A stretch of 51,755 nucleotides of DNA, from the NCBI GenBank assembly GCA_910584725.1, contig CAJUBE010000034.1, forward strand, positions 1-51,755. Direction: 5' to 3'. Every line of letters starts with the position of its first letter. The first letter of the stretch is position 1. This document shows, in pieces, positions 1 through 7,717 of the stretch. Under the pieces are notes generated by a model. The model was not told the DNA's origin. It searched no databases and saw only the letters and a list, made by a program, of their open reading frames with translations. The position numbers were made by a program, and so were the translations under genes. The stretch comes from an uncultured Lachnospiraceae bacterium. GTDB taxonomy: Bacteria > Bacillota > Clostridia > Lachnospirales > Lachnospiraceae.

Positions 1-56
1 GCTGACTTTGCGATGCAGCCTTTGCTGCTGAGCTTTAGAAGTACTTCTCACGCTAA
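1..56 (+). repeat. Dispersed hairpin repeat, partial copy R1
   Basis: The first 56 bases are identical to 35487-35542 in copy R4. They contain the GCAGC/GCTGC hairpin and the right terminal repeat GAAGTACTTCTCACGC. The left part lies outside the window. The copy sits directly downstream of the minus-strand amidase-like gene. It is followed by CCTCC, which resembles the left boundary of copy R4. Confidence 0.85.
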
Positions 57-67
57 CCTCCCGCTCT

Positions 68-1138
68 CTATGCCGAGTAAGCTTTTAACACCGCATTGTA
101 AATTCCTTCCGCAATCCGCTTGATATAATCCTCGCGCTGCAGCAAGATAGCCTCCTGGCTGTTCGTCAGATATCCTACCCGAATCGCCGCCGCCGGAACC
201 GTAGCGCTGTTCACGACCAAATCCTCTTCCGTGGACTCGACCAGACCGCACGCCTTACCGCTGATCGACGTGACCACCTCCCGCTCAAGAAGATCTGCAA
301 GCTCCACATTGCCGAAACCGGGGATAAAGAATTTACTGTTATAAACTGCCGATGTCCCATAGAGTTTGCTGTTCTCGTCGCCGCTCACCTCTATGCGAAT
401 CAACATGTCCGCCTTTGTCGCTGCCGCGAGCTCAACCCTGTCCGCCGCCGCGGGATTACTGTCATCCATTCTCGTATAGTACACCTTGATATCACTCTCG
501 TCAAACATGGCCTTCAACGCTTTTGCAACCTCAAGCGTTATATTTTTAGAAAGAAGGCCGTCCGCCGTAATGCCATGCTCTTCGCCGCCATAAGCTGGAT
601 CAATCACAATAATCTTTTCATACACTTCTTTTGAGGGCACAAACTCCACATACAGGGTGTGATCCTCAAAAATACTTCGATACTCATAGACACCGTCCAA
701 CGCAAAGCGAAGGCATATCCTCTCTTTCTCAGCCTCAAAACGGCCGTCCGTCACATTTGCGCAGTTTCCGTAAACGCTTTTCGTCTCATAAAACGCCTCA
801 TATTCTTTCGCCTGCTCCGCGCTGATGCCAACCCACAGTTCTTTATCCATATAATGATTTTCTAATACCACTTCCTCCGCCTTCACGCTTTCCGGCATCG
901 GAATGCAGAAATAATTGGTATTCGTTTCCGCTCTGATTATGGCAATTTCATTTTCCTCTTTGGGGATGGACGGCGTGCTCTCCTCCTTCTGCACGGCAGG
1001 GCGAACCACCTCGTCCTGCGCCAGATCCGTCACGCCCACGGTTTTCGTCGCCGCATAGTACAGCATGACGCTCATAGCCGCCGCCACAAATAGAATGCAA
1101 TATACCAATGTACTTTTCATCAAACTGTTCTGCTGCAT
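68..1138 (-). CDS. Degenerate N-acetylmuramoyl-L-alanine amidase (amidase_3 fold), probable pseudoenzyme
   Basis: 356 residues. Residues about 8-28 form one N-terminal membrane segment or uncleaved signal anchor, followed by a linker and a unique region to about 170. The C-terminal 180 residues have the amidase_3 plan of peptidoglycan amidases (AmiC/CwlD/LytC type). The signature IVIDPGHGG reads IVIDPAYGG at 176-185, so the first zinc histidine is Tyr183. The zinc glutamate position is Ser197, the second zinc histidine is Glu250 and the catalytic glutamate near the C-terminus is Arg320. The fold is recognisable but every catalytic position I can align is replaced. A binding or regulatory role at the wall is therefore more likely than hydrolysis; that is inference. 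The gene follows the THUMP methyltransferase by 3 bases, so they share an operon. Confidence 0.8.
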   Translation of the reverse strand: MQQNSLMKSTLVYCILFVAAAMSVMLYYAATKTVGVTDLAQDEVVRPAVQKEESTPSIPKEENEIAIIRAETNTNYFCIPMPESVKAEEVVLENHYMDKELWVGISAEQAKEYEAFYETKSVYGNCANVTDGRFEAEKERICLRFALDGVYEYRSIFEDHTLYVEFVPSKEVYEKIIVIDPAYGGEEHGITADGLLSKNITLEVAKALKAMFDESDIKVYYTRMDDSNPAAADRVELAAATKADMLIRIEVSGDENSKLYGTSAVYNSKFFIPGFGNVELADLLEREVVTSISGKACGLVESTEEDLVVNSATVPAAAIRVGYLTNSQEAILLQREDYIKRIAEGIYNAVLKAYSA

Positions 1139-1141
1139 CGC

Positions 1142-2290
1142 TTACCTTTTACTCCCGGTGGGCTTTGGCCCCATATACTGATAAAAATAGGTCTTTATCA
1201 TACCGTTATATAGCTTTCTGTTCTTGTCCGCTTTCCTGCCGATGGCCGTTTCCGCCTGTTCATAGGAGGTAATCACGTACATGGACCAGGAATCCAGCGC
1301 CCGATACCGCTCCCCCAGCGTTCGGTAAAGAGTCTGAAGCCCTTCCTTCTCTGAAAGTCTCTCACCGTAGGGCGGATTTGTCAGAATAAACCCATATTTT
1401 TTTGCGTGGGAAAGCTGCGCCACATCCCGCTGCTGAAAATGAATCAGATGCTCCACCCCTGCCAGCCTGGCATTGGCTCTGGCAATGGCCACCATCTCAT
1501 CGTCTATGTCATAACCCTGAATCTGCGTTTCTACATCCGGCATTTCTAGGGAAACCGCCTCTTCCCTTGCTTTTTCCCAAAGTGCGGCAGGAAATACATG
1601 TGTCCAGTCCTGGGCCGTAAAGCTTCTGCTCTTTCCCGGCGCAATGCGGGCCGCCATCATAGCCGCCTCAATGGGAATCGTCCCGCTGCCGCAGAATGGA
1701 TCCACGAGAATCCGATCGCCCCGCCAGGGCGTCAGCATCAGAAGTGCTGCCGCCAGATTCTCCGCAATGGGCGCCTTCGCCGTCAGCTTTCTGTACCCCC
1801 GTTTATGCAGGGATTCTCCTGACGTGTCAAGCCCCACCGTCACCTCATCCTTCTTGATAAAGACTCGGACCGGATAATCCGCCCCGCTCTCCGAAAACCA
1901 GTCGATATGGTAAATGCCCTTCATGCGTTCCACCATGGCCTTCTTCATAACCGACTGAATATCGGAAGGACTGAACAACTTGCTCTTCACACTGGCAGCT
2001 TTAGCCACCCAAAATTTTCCATCCTTGGGAATATATGCCTCCCAAGGCAGCGCTTTTGTTTTCTGAAAAAGCTCCTCAAAGCTTTCCGCATGAAAACTCC
2101 CTATCTTAATCAGCACTCTCTGCGCGCTGCGCAGGAAGATATTTGTACGACAAAGAGCCTGCCTGTCCCCGGCAAAAGTAACTCTGCCGTCCTCCACGCA
2201 GGTGATTTCCAGACCGAGGTCCGTGATCTCTCTTTTTAAAACTGCCTCCAGTCCAAAATGACAAGGCACAATATACTCTAATTTTTCCAT
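1142..2290 (-). CDS. THUMP-domain class I RNA methyltransferase (RlmL/YpsC type)
   Basis: 382 residues. An N-terminal ferredoxin-like/THUMP region (about 1-155) is followed by a Rossmann methyltransferase domain with the SAM-binding stretch DPFCGSGTIPIEAA and the N6/N2-type catalytic motif LTNPPYGERL. This matches the family of bacterial N2-guanine 23S rRNA methyltransferases (RlmL half of RlmKL, Bacillus YpsC), which modify large-subunit rRNA with S-adenosylmethionine. The exact target base cannot be read from the sequence. The start ATG has no Shine-Dalgarno sequence. A near-consensus promoter ends 7 bases before it, so the mRNA may be leaderless. It is first in an operon with the degenerate amidase. 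Confidence 0.9.
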   Translation of the reverse strand: MEKLEYIVPCHFGLEAVLKREITDLGLEITCVEDGRVTFAGDRQALCRTNIFLRSAQRVLIKIGSFHAESFEELFQKTKALPWEAYIPKDGKFWVAKAASVKSKLFSPSDIQSVMKKAMVERMKGIYHIDWFSESGADYPVRVFIKKDEVTVGLDTSGESLHKRGYRKLTAKAPIAENLAAALLMLTPWRGDRILVDPFCGSGTIPIEAAMMAARIAPGKSRSFTAQDWTHVFPAALWEKAREEAVSLEMPDVETQIQGYDIDDEMVAIARANARLAGVEHLIHFQQRDVAQLSHAKKYGFILTNPPYGERLSEKEGLQTLYRTLGERYRALDSWSMYVITSYEQAETAIGRKADKNRKLYNGMIKTYFYQYMGPKPTGSKR

Positions 2291-2296
2291 AGGTAC

Positions 2297-2325
2297 ATTT
2301 TATGCCGTATGCAAATGCCTGTCAA
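2297..2325 (-). promoter_or_regulatory. Sigma-A promoter of the methyltransferase operon
   Basis: On the minus strand TTGACA (2325-2320), 17 bases, TAAAAT (2302-2297). The predicted start of transcription is at or within a base or two of the ATG at 2290, implying a leaderless transcript. Confidence 0.7.
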
Positions 2326-2348
2326 CTCAGTTTTCACATAACGGAGAA

Positions 2349-2369
2349 GGGGACGCCCGATGCGTCCCC
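2349..2369 (-). terminator. Hairpin after the Asn/Ser-rich small gene
   Basis: Perfect 8-bp stem GGGGACGC/GCGTCCCC with a five-base loop, 20 bases after the stop of the 49-residue gene. The T tract after it is weak. Confidence 0.6.
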
Positions 2370-2388
2370 CTCTCAGATCAGCTCCTTC

Positions 2389-2538
2389 TTAGTAGTTATC
2401 CTTGCTGCTGTTGTTAGAGTTGCTGCCGGAACTGTTCTTGCTGTTGTTGTTCGTGCTGTTCTTAGAGTTGTTCTGGCTGTTCTTGTCCTGCTGTTTCTCA
2501 TTCTGCTGGCTGTTCTGGTTAAAATCATTCTTAGACAT
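2389..2538 (-). CDS. 49-residue Asn/Ser-rich hydrophilic small protein
   Basis: A short frame starting MSKNDFNQNSQQNEKQQ and ending SSKDNY. It has 16 Asn, 12 Ser, 6 Gln and 6 Lys in 49 residues, almost no hydrophobic residues, and no signal peptide or membrane segment. A strong ribosome binding site AGGAGG lies 8 bases before the ATG, and a GC hairpin follows the stop. These features argue for a real gene, although I know of no family with an assigned function. The composition predicts a disordered chain. Low-complexity Asn-rich small proteins are seen in clostridial genomes, but no role can be given. The longer frames on both strands here are shadows. Confidence 0.65.
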   Translation of the reverse strand: MSKNDFNQNSQQNEKQQDKNSQNNSKNSTNNNSKNSSGSNSNNSSKDNY

Positions 2539-2621
2539 CTTCCATACCTCCTGATTGGTTTCATGTTACAGAAAATAGTATGAGAAATTTTAAACCAAGT
2601 TATTCAGTCAGCTCATAGGTC

Positions 2622-2685
2622 TTTAGTACTATTTTTTTATTCAAAAGCACCAAAACCATCGTTGGTACTTTGGTACTATTTTTTC
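2622..2685. repeat. Two 17-base direct repeats (TTTRGTACTATTTTTTY)
   Basis: TTTAGTACTATTTTTTT at 2622-2638 and TTTGGTACTATTTTTTC at 2669-2685 are 47 bases apart. An extra GGTACT half-copy stands just before the second. They lie between the 49-residue gene and a plus-strand promoter, so they could be binding sites for a regulator of either. This function is inferred. Confidence 0.5.
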
Positions 2686-2824
2686 TTGTTTTTTTCGCCG
2701 GATGTACTATAATAAAAATGTAGACGGAGATACCCCTTCATTCTCCGCCTACAGACCCTTATATTAATTATTTATACTCCCCTCAACAGGCCGTTTATCC
2801 CAAGTAAACGGCCTGTTGTCATTT
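2686..2824 (+). ncRNA. Candidate small RNA with promoter, hairpin and terminator
   Basis: A plus-strand promoter TTGTTT (2686-2691), 16 bases, TATAAT (2708-2713) predicts a start near 2720. The transcript would open with an 11-bp hairpin (2720-2730 with 2742-2752, one G-U pair). It then has an AU-rich single strand with two C-rich patches (ACCCCTTC and CTCCCCTC) and ends in a perfect 13-bp stem (2785-2797 with 2805-2817). Length would be about 105 bases. The U tract after the last stem is poor and there is no direct proof of transcription. The same stem also serves the convergent minus-strand gene. Confidence 0.4.
2785..2817 (-). terminator. Perfect 13-bp stem terminator, possibly bidirectional
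   Basis: AACAGGCCGTTTA pairs with TAAACGGCCTGTT around a seven-base loop. It begins 2 bases after the stop of the minus-strand DUF1700-like gene and also ends the possible plus-strand small RNA. Confidence 0.7.
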
Positions 2825-3259
2825 CCGTCCCTTTAGGTAGTTCACCACAAGCACAACAATCAGTACCGGAATGATAATCGGTGCAAGAAAAGAAATCACG
2901 GAAAAAACAACACCGATAATCAAAAGAAAAATCACAACCACAATCAGTCCAATCAACCATCCGGGAACGCGCATGATCCTTTCCGCTCTCTTCTCACCGT
3001 GTTTTTCCGATTCCGTCTCTTCATCGTAAGTCCGGTTCGTCCCTTCGCTGATACCGACGCGTTTGTTCGCCTCAATGATGCTCTTCGCCAGAAGTCTCGG
3101 ATCGCCGAGACTGTCAAGCACCTCCTTCTCGCTTCTGCCCTTTCTGATCTCCACGTCGATATATTCCCGGTAATACTGCACATTCTCCGCCACACGGGAA
3201 CTGTTCACGCCGCCCGCAAGCGCTCTCTGCAGCCTGTCAATAAATTCCGTCCGATCCAT
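2819..3259 (-). CDS. HAAS/DUF1700-like membrane protein
   Basis: 146 residues. Residues 1-70 are helical and start MDRTEFIDRLQRAL, with YYREYIDVEI and VLDSLGDPRLLAKSII. This is the pattern of the HAAS/DUF1700 domain that typically pairs with PadR-type or sigma/anti-sigma regulation. Residues about 95-143 contain two closely spaced hydrophobic segments and end with a basic tail (YLKGRK). Ribosome binding site GGAAGGA precedes the ATG. It is probably the last gene of the LacI operon. A separate operon is possible, since 53 bases separate it from the preceding gene. Confidence 0.6.
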   Translation of the reverse strand: MDRTEFIDRLQRALAGGVNSSRVAENVQYYREYIDVEIRKGRSEKEVLDSLGDPRLLAKSIIEANKRVGISEGTNRTYDEETESEKHGEKRAERIMRVPGWLIGLIVVVIFLLIIGVVFSVISFLAPIIIPVLIVVLVVNYLKGRK

Positions 3260-3312
3260 ACTTCCTTCCTTTTTCCTCTGTTCTGTCCCTATGCCCTTTT
3301 ATCCGGCCGATA

Positions 3313-3705
3313 TCACATGGTCTGATCCATGCCTTTCCAGTCGCCCAGTTTTTTTGCGTACTTTTCCGGGTTTCTCTGCATATCCGCCATCATTCGAAAG
3401 GCTCTGAGCGCCATGTCCTCTTTATTGCAGTCCGCAGTATTCTTCCCTGTATCCATGCGCAGATTATCCTGCCCGATCTGCCACACATAACAGTCCGTCA
3501 AAGAATACGCACCGCATTTCGGCTCATCCGGCAGTTCGTGATTTTCCAGATAATGGACGAAAGCATCATACAGCCCTCGATTCATCAAAAGCTCACTCCA
3601 CAAATTCTGCTGCCACTCCCCGGACTCACCGGCATACTCACAAAGCCTCATAAGTCCATCATATGCCTTTAATCTGCTCTGGTCAAATAAAATCGGTGCC
3701 GACAT
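3313..3705 (-). CDS. Hypothetical cytoplasmic protein
   Basis: 130 residues, beginning MSAPILFDQSRLKAYDG. The start at 3705 is chosen because GAGGAGG stands 6 bases upstream; a longer in-frame extension to 3750 would overlap the LacI gene. There are no membrane segments or signal. The chain is acidic, rich in aromatic residues and has several cysteines (CEYAG, CGAYSL, DCY, ADCN). I do not recognise the family. It follows the LacI gene by 10 bases, so it is co-transcribed with the regulator of cellobiose phosphorylase. Confidence 0.6.
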   Translation of the reverse strand: MSAPILFDQSRLKAYDGLMRLCEYAGESGEWQQNLWSELLMNRGLYDAFVHYLENHELPDEPKCGAYSLTDCYVWQIGQDNLRMDTGKNTADCNKEDMALRAFRMMADMQRNPEKYAKKLGDWKGMDQTM

Positions 3706-3715
3706 GATTTCCTCC

Positions 3716-4726
3716 TCAAATTTCCCTGACGGAATTTCCCTCAAATACATGCCCTTCCACCACGATCGTCTCCACCAGCGTGGTTTTGGGATGCTCGATC
3801 AGGCTGAGCAGCTTTTCTCCCACCTGCCGTCCCAGCTCCTCCGTATCCTGACGCAGCGTAGTCAGCGTCGGCTCGATATGTCTTGCGATGCGAATGCCGT
3901 CATAGCCGGCAATCGAAATGTCGTCAGGAATCCGCATTCCCCGTTCCTGTATCGCATTATACCCGCCGAAAGCGGAAAAATCATCCGGATACATAATACA
4001 AGTTGGCGGTTCCTTCAAATCGAGCAGTCTCACCGTCTCCGCATAGGCACCCTTCGTATCGCGGTAAGGCGACATGCAGATATATTCATCCGGTATGGTC
4101 AGACCAAGCAGGGCAGCCGTCCGATAGAAAGAAGACAGCCTGCTCTGGGTCACAGCGGAATCCGCCCCATGGATATAGGCTACCCTGCGGTGCCCCTTCT
4201 TATAAATATAAGTGAGCAAATCCTGCATCCCCTGCACATTGTTCGACATAACCGCACAGACATTGTTAAAAAGATGATCCAGCGTCACAGTGGGAATGCC
4301 GCTCCTCACAAGCTGCAGAATTTCCTGCGAATAAAAATCCGTACAGACAATTGCCACACCGTCAAAACCTCTGGATCTGCAGTGCTCCAGATAGCTTGAA
4401 GTCCCCGCACGGCGTTTGCTCGTATTGACAAAAGTAATGTCGTAACCCTTTTCCTCCACCGTGCGTTTGAGGCTGTCCAGCACAAACGCATAGTAATCGT
4501 GGGTCAGACCGCTGTAATCCTCATGGTTAAACAGAACCCCTATATTATAACTGCGGTTCGTTTTCAACATCTTAGCCGCCGTATTGGGAAAATAGCCCAT
4601 CTCCTCGGCCACCTTGCGAATCCGCCGCTTCGTCTCCTGTCCAATATCATTCTGGTCATTAAGCGCTTTGCTGACCGTAGCCACCGAGACACCGCAGACC
4701 GCCGAAATATCTTTCATAGATACCAT
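3716..4726 (-). CDS. LacI/GalR-family transcriptional regulator
   Basis: 336 residues. An N-terminal helix-turn-helix with the classic LacI signature (MKDISAVCGVSVATVSKALN) and hinge region (GYFPNTAAKMLKTNRSYNIG) is followed by a type I periplasmic-binding-protein-like effector domain (about 60-330). The gene is divergent from cellobiose phosphorylase, so it probably controls that gene in response to a beta-glucoside or a related sugar; the effector is inferred. Its promoter and the promoter of the phosphorylase each carry a CTTAATCGTTT operator-like motif, consistent with control of both and autoregulation. Confidence 0.9.
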   Translation of the reverse strand: MVSMKDISAVCGVSVATVSKALNDQNDIGQETKRRIRKVAEEMGYFPNTAAKMLKTNRSYNIGVLFNHEDYSGLTHDYYAFVLDSLKRTVEEKGYDITFVNTSKRRAGTSSYLEHCRSRGFDGVAIVCTDFYSQEILQLVRSGIPTVTLDHLFNNVCAVMSNNVQGMQDLLTYIYKKGHRRVAYIHGADSAVTQSRLSSFYRTAALLGLTIPDEYICMSPYRDTKGAYAETVRLLDLKEPPTCIMYPDDFSAFGGYNAIQERGMRIPDDISIAGYDGIRIARHIEPTLTTLRQDTEELGRQVGEKLLSLIEHPKTTLVETIVVEGHVFEGNSVREI

Positions 4727-4780
4727 ATATTAAACCTCTCCACCCCGTGAAATCACTCATACCTGCATGTGCCACATTTC

Positions 4781-4831
4781 GCTTAATCGTTTTCGCATTT
4801 CCATTGTACAATACAACGCCGGGTAATGCAA
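4781..4831 (-). promoter_or_regulatory. LacI-gene promoter with operator-like site
   Basis: On the minus strand TTGCAT (4831-4826), 17 bases, TACAAT (4808-4803). The motif CTTAATCGTTT at 4783-4793 lies just downstream of the -10 box and matches the motif by the phosphorylase promoter. Confidence 0.6.
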
Positions 4832-4875
4832 TGCCTTTTGAAATTTATTGATTTTTTATAAGAAATAGATATTTA

Positions 4876-4945
4876 TTGCTTTTTTTTCATTTCTTCTGTA
4901 TAATTTGTTTAACTGACTGGAGACAGGTTTACTTAATCGTTTACC
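4876..4945 (+). promoter_or_regulatory. Cellobiose phosphorylase promoter and LacI-type operator
   Basis: TTGCTT (4876-4881), 17 bases, TATAAT (4899-4904). A site reading ACTTAATCGTTTACC at 4931-4945 starts about 20 bases after the predicted start point. It has the pseudo-palindromic CG centre usual for LacI-family operators and is flanked by direct GTTTAC repeats. Repression by road-block is the likely mode (inference). Confidence 0.6.
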
Positions 4946-5063
4946 CTACGCCGTTTTGGGGGATTCATATGGAACCGGAAACAGATCAAACGAAAAGGAG
5001 AGCGTTCCCTTGAGTATGCCTGACGGCAAACTCGGCAAAGAACGCTTCGGAATGGAGGAAACT

Positions 5064-7499
5064 ATGAAATTTGGTTACTTTGATGACGAAAATCGCGAGT
5101 ACGTCATCACCACACCCAGGACGCCCCTGCCCTGGATCAATTACTTGGGCTGCAAAGATTTTTTTACACTGATTTCCAATACCTGCGGCGGATACACCTT
5201 TTATAAGGATGCAAAGCTTCTTCGCATGACGCGTTACCGCTACAACGACATACCGAACGACATCAACGGCAAATACTTCTATATCAAAGACAAGGACAGC
5301 GTCTGGAATCCCGGCTGGAAGCCGACCCAGACAGAGCTCGACAGCTACGAATGCCGCCACGGCATCGGCTACAGCCGTTTCACAGGCGCAAAAAACAACC
5401 TTGAGGCCTCCGTCCTCACCTTCATCCCCATGGATGACAATTGCGAAATCAGTCAGGTAAAGCTGACCAACCAAAGTGACAGTGAAAAAACAGTCTCCCT
5501 CTTCTCCTATGTGGAATGGTGCCTCTGGAATGCGGACGACGATTCCCGCAATTTCCAGCGCAACTTAAGCACCGGCGAAGTGGAGGTGGTCGGTTCCTCT
5601 ATTTATCACAAAACAGAGTACAGGGAAAGAAGAAACCACTATGCAGTGTACTCGGTAAATACGCCCGTAGACGGCTTTGACACAAGCCGCGATGCCTTTC
5701 TGGGCGCATACCGCGGCGCGGCGAATCCCGAGGTTGTGGAAAAGGGACAGGCCACAAACTCTGTGGCGCACGGCTGGTCTCCGATTGCGTCCCATCAGAT
5801 CAACGTGACCTTAAAACCCGGCGAAAGCAAGACCTTTATATTTGTTTTGGGCTACATAGAAAACCCCGAGGACCAGAAGTGGGAATCGCAAGACATCATC
5901 AACAAAAAGCCCGCAGAGGCAATGCTCGCCAACTATCAGACCGACGCGGACGTGGAGAAAGCATTTGCCGCGCTGAACGCCTACTGGAACGAGCTGTTAT
6001 CCAAGTACACCGTGAAGTCCTCCAACGACAAGGTAGACCGCATGGTCAATATCTGGAATCAGTATCAGTGTATGGTGACCTTCAACATGTCCCGCTCCGC
6101 ATCGTATTATGAATCCGGTATCGGTCGCGGCATGGGCTTCCGCGATTCCTGTCAGGATCTGCTGGGCTTCGTGCACCTGATTCCGGATCGTGCGAGAGAG
6201 CGAATCATTGACATCGCCTCCACCCAGTTTGAGGACGGCAGCGCCTACCATCAGTACCAGCCCCTCACCAAGAAGGGCAACTCCGATATAGGCAGCGGCT
6301 TCAATGACGACCCGCTCTGGCTGATCGCCGGGACCTCCGCCTATGTGCGTGAATCAGGTGACACCTCGATTCTTACGGAGATGGTTCCCTTTGACAACGA
6401 CGAATCTCTCGCAAAGCCTCTGCTGGAACACCTGAAACGCTCCTTTGACTATATTGTGACCCACAAAGGTCCCCACGGGCTGCCGCTGATCGGCCGCGCC
6501 GACTGGAACGACTGCCTGAACTTAAACTGCTTCTCCGAGCATCCGGGTGAATCCTTCCAGACTTTCGGTCCCTCCGAAGGACCTGTTGCGGAATCCGTGT
6601 TTATCGCAGGCATGTTTGTCAAGTACGGGGAGGAGTACGCGCAGTTGTGTGAGCTTATGGGCAGTCAGGCGGAAGCCGATTACGCCCGCGCCGAAGTACA
6701 GAAAATGTACGACGCCGTGCTGAAAGATGGCTGGGACGGCGACTGGTTTGTCCGCGCTTACGATGCTTACGGCCAGAAGATCGGCTCCAAGGAATGTGAG
6801 GAAGGGCAGATCTATATTGAGTCCAACGGCTTCTGTCCTCTTGCCGGCATCGGCGTGAAGGAAGGGCTTGCCGAAAAGGCACTCGACTCCGTAAAGGAAA
6901 AGCTGGACACCCAATACGGTGTGATGATTTTACAGCCCGCCTACACCAAATATCATCTGGAGCTTGGGGAAATCTCCTCCTATCCGCCCGGATACAAGGA
7001 GAACGCGGGTATTTTCTGTCACAACAATCCTTGGGTTTCCATCGCGGAGACGGTGATCGGCCGCGGCGACAGAGCCTTTGAGATTTACAGGAAAACCTGC
7101 CCTGCCTATGTGGAAGAGATCAGCGAGATTCACCGCACAGAGCCTTATGTTTACTCCCAGATGGTAGCCGGCGCCGACGCATACATCCCCGGCGAGGCGA
7201 AGAACAGCTGGCTGACCGGTACGGCGGCGTGGACTTTCGTGAACGTGTCGCAGCACATTCTGGGCGTGTATCCCACACACAAGGGCCTCAGCATCAATCC
7301 CTGCGTGCCCAAGGGCTTCGGCGACTTTACCTTAACCCGCAAGTTCCGCGAGGGCACTTACAACATTAAGGTGGTGAATCCCGACAACGTGGAGAAGGGT
7401 GTGAAGTCTCTCACCGTGGACGGACAGACCGTGGACGGGTGTATCGTGCCGTATGTGGCGGGGAAGACAGAATATGACGTGACTGTCACCATGGGATAA
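5064..7499 (+). CDS. cbp: Cellobiose phosphorylase (GH94)
   Basis: 811 residues, the same length as the Clostridium thermocellum enzyme as I remember it. The start at 5064 (MKFGYFDDENREYVI) is preceded by GGAGGA; a longer in-frame extension to 4956 has no family resemblance. The enzyme splits cellobiose with phosphate into glucose 1-phosphate and glucose in the cytoplasm, saving one ATP. Visible features are the N-terminal beta-sandwich (PWINYLGCKDFFTLIS, YHKTEYRERRNHYA), the catalytic alpha/alpha barrel (MVNIWNQYQCMVTFNMSRS, GRGMGFRDSCQDLLGF) and RADWNDCLNLNCF at about 478-490, which holds the catalytic aspartate. The C-terminal part has AEAKNSWLTGTAAW-like and GYKENAGIFCHNN signatures. No sugar transporter is in the window. 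It is monocistronic and ends in a terminator. Confidence 0.95.
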   Translation: MKFGYFDDENREYVITTPRTPLPWINYLGCKDFFTLISNTCGGYTFYKDAKLLRMTRYRYNDIPNDINGKYFYIKDKDSVWNPGWKPTQTELDSYECRHGIGYSRFTGAKNNLEASVLTFIPMDDNCEISQVKLTNQSDSEKTVSLFSYVEWCLWNADDDSRNFQRNLSTGEVEVVGSSIYHKTEYRERRNHYAVYSVNTPVDGFDTSRDAFLGAYRGAANPEVVEKGQATNSVAHGWSPIASHQINVTLKPGESKTFIFVLGYIENPEDQKWESQDIINKKPAEAMLANYQTDADVEKAFAALNAYWNELLSKYTVKSSNDKVDRMVNIWNQYQCMVTFNMSRSASYYESGIGRGMGFRDSCQDLLGFVHLIPDRARERIIDIASTQFEDGSAYHQYQPLTKKGNSDIGSGFNDDPLWLIAGTSAYVRESGDTSILTEMVPFDNDESLAKPLLEHLKRSFDYIVTHKGPHGLPLIGRADWNDCLNLNCFSEHPGESFQTFGPSEGPVAESVFIAGMFVKYGEEYAQLCELMGSQAEADYARAEVQKMYDAVLKDGWDGDWFVRAYDAYGQKIGSKECEEGQIYIESNGFCPLAGIGVKEGLAEKALDSVKEKLDTQYGVMILQPAYTKYHLELGEISSYPPGYKENAGIFCHNNPWVSIAETVIGRGDRAFEIYRKTCPAYVEEISEIHRTEPYVYSQMVAGADAYIPGEAKNSWLTGTAAWTFVNVSQHILGVYPTHKGLSINPCVPKGFGDFTLTRKFREGTYNIKVVNPDNVEKGVKSLTVDGQTVDGCIVPYVAGKTEYDVTVTMG

Positions 7500-7530
7500 T
7501 ATCATTTCATCCAAATATAAACGTTATAGA

Positions 7531-7565
7531 AAATCCGCATACAGCATCTTGTATGCGGATTTTTT
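7531..7565 (+). terminator. Terminator of cellobiose phosphorylase
   Basis: An 11-bp stem ATCCGCATACA/TGTATGCGGAT with a six-base loop, followed by a run of six T. Confidence 0.85.
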
Positions 7566-7636
7566 ATGACCACTAGTTTTCCAAAAGGTCTTGTCTTCCG
7601 AAAAAATTTGTGACAAAATAAGTCTTACCAACTCTT

Positions 7637-7717
7637 ACCCTCGGGTATAGTTTGGTGAGGAATCAGATGAAACAACTAGATATAAAGTGGAAAAGGATTT
7701 TGGGAAACAAGCTATGA
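7637..7717 (+). promoter_or_regulatory. MerR promoter region and coupled 16-codon leader ORF
   Basis: A dyad TACCCTCGGGTA (about 7637-7648) overlaps a -10-like TATAGT (7646-7651), the usual layout of MerR-type sites. A short frame at 7667-7717 (MKQLDIKWKRILGNKL) follows GAGGAA. Its TGA stop overlaps the ATG of the regulator (ATGA at 7714-7717). The transcript start is not certain, so translation of the leader is a hypothesis. Confidence 0.35.

Noticed and set aside
2302..2583. 93-residue plus-strand frame rich in Leu and Val
   Set aside because: It is the antisense of the 49-residue Asn/Ser-rich gene, with no ribosome binding site.
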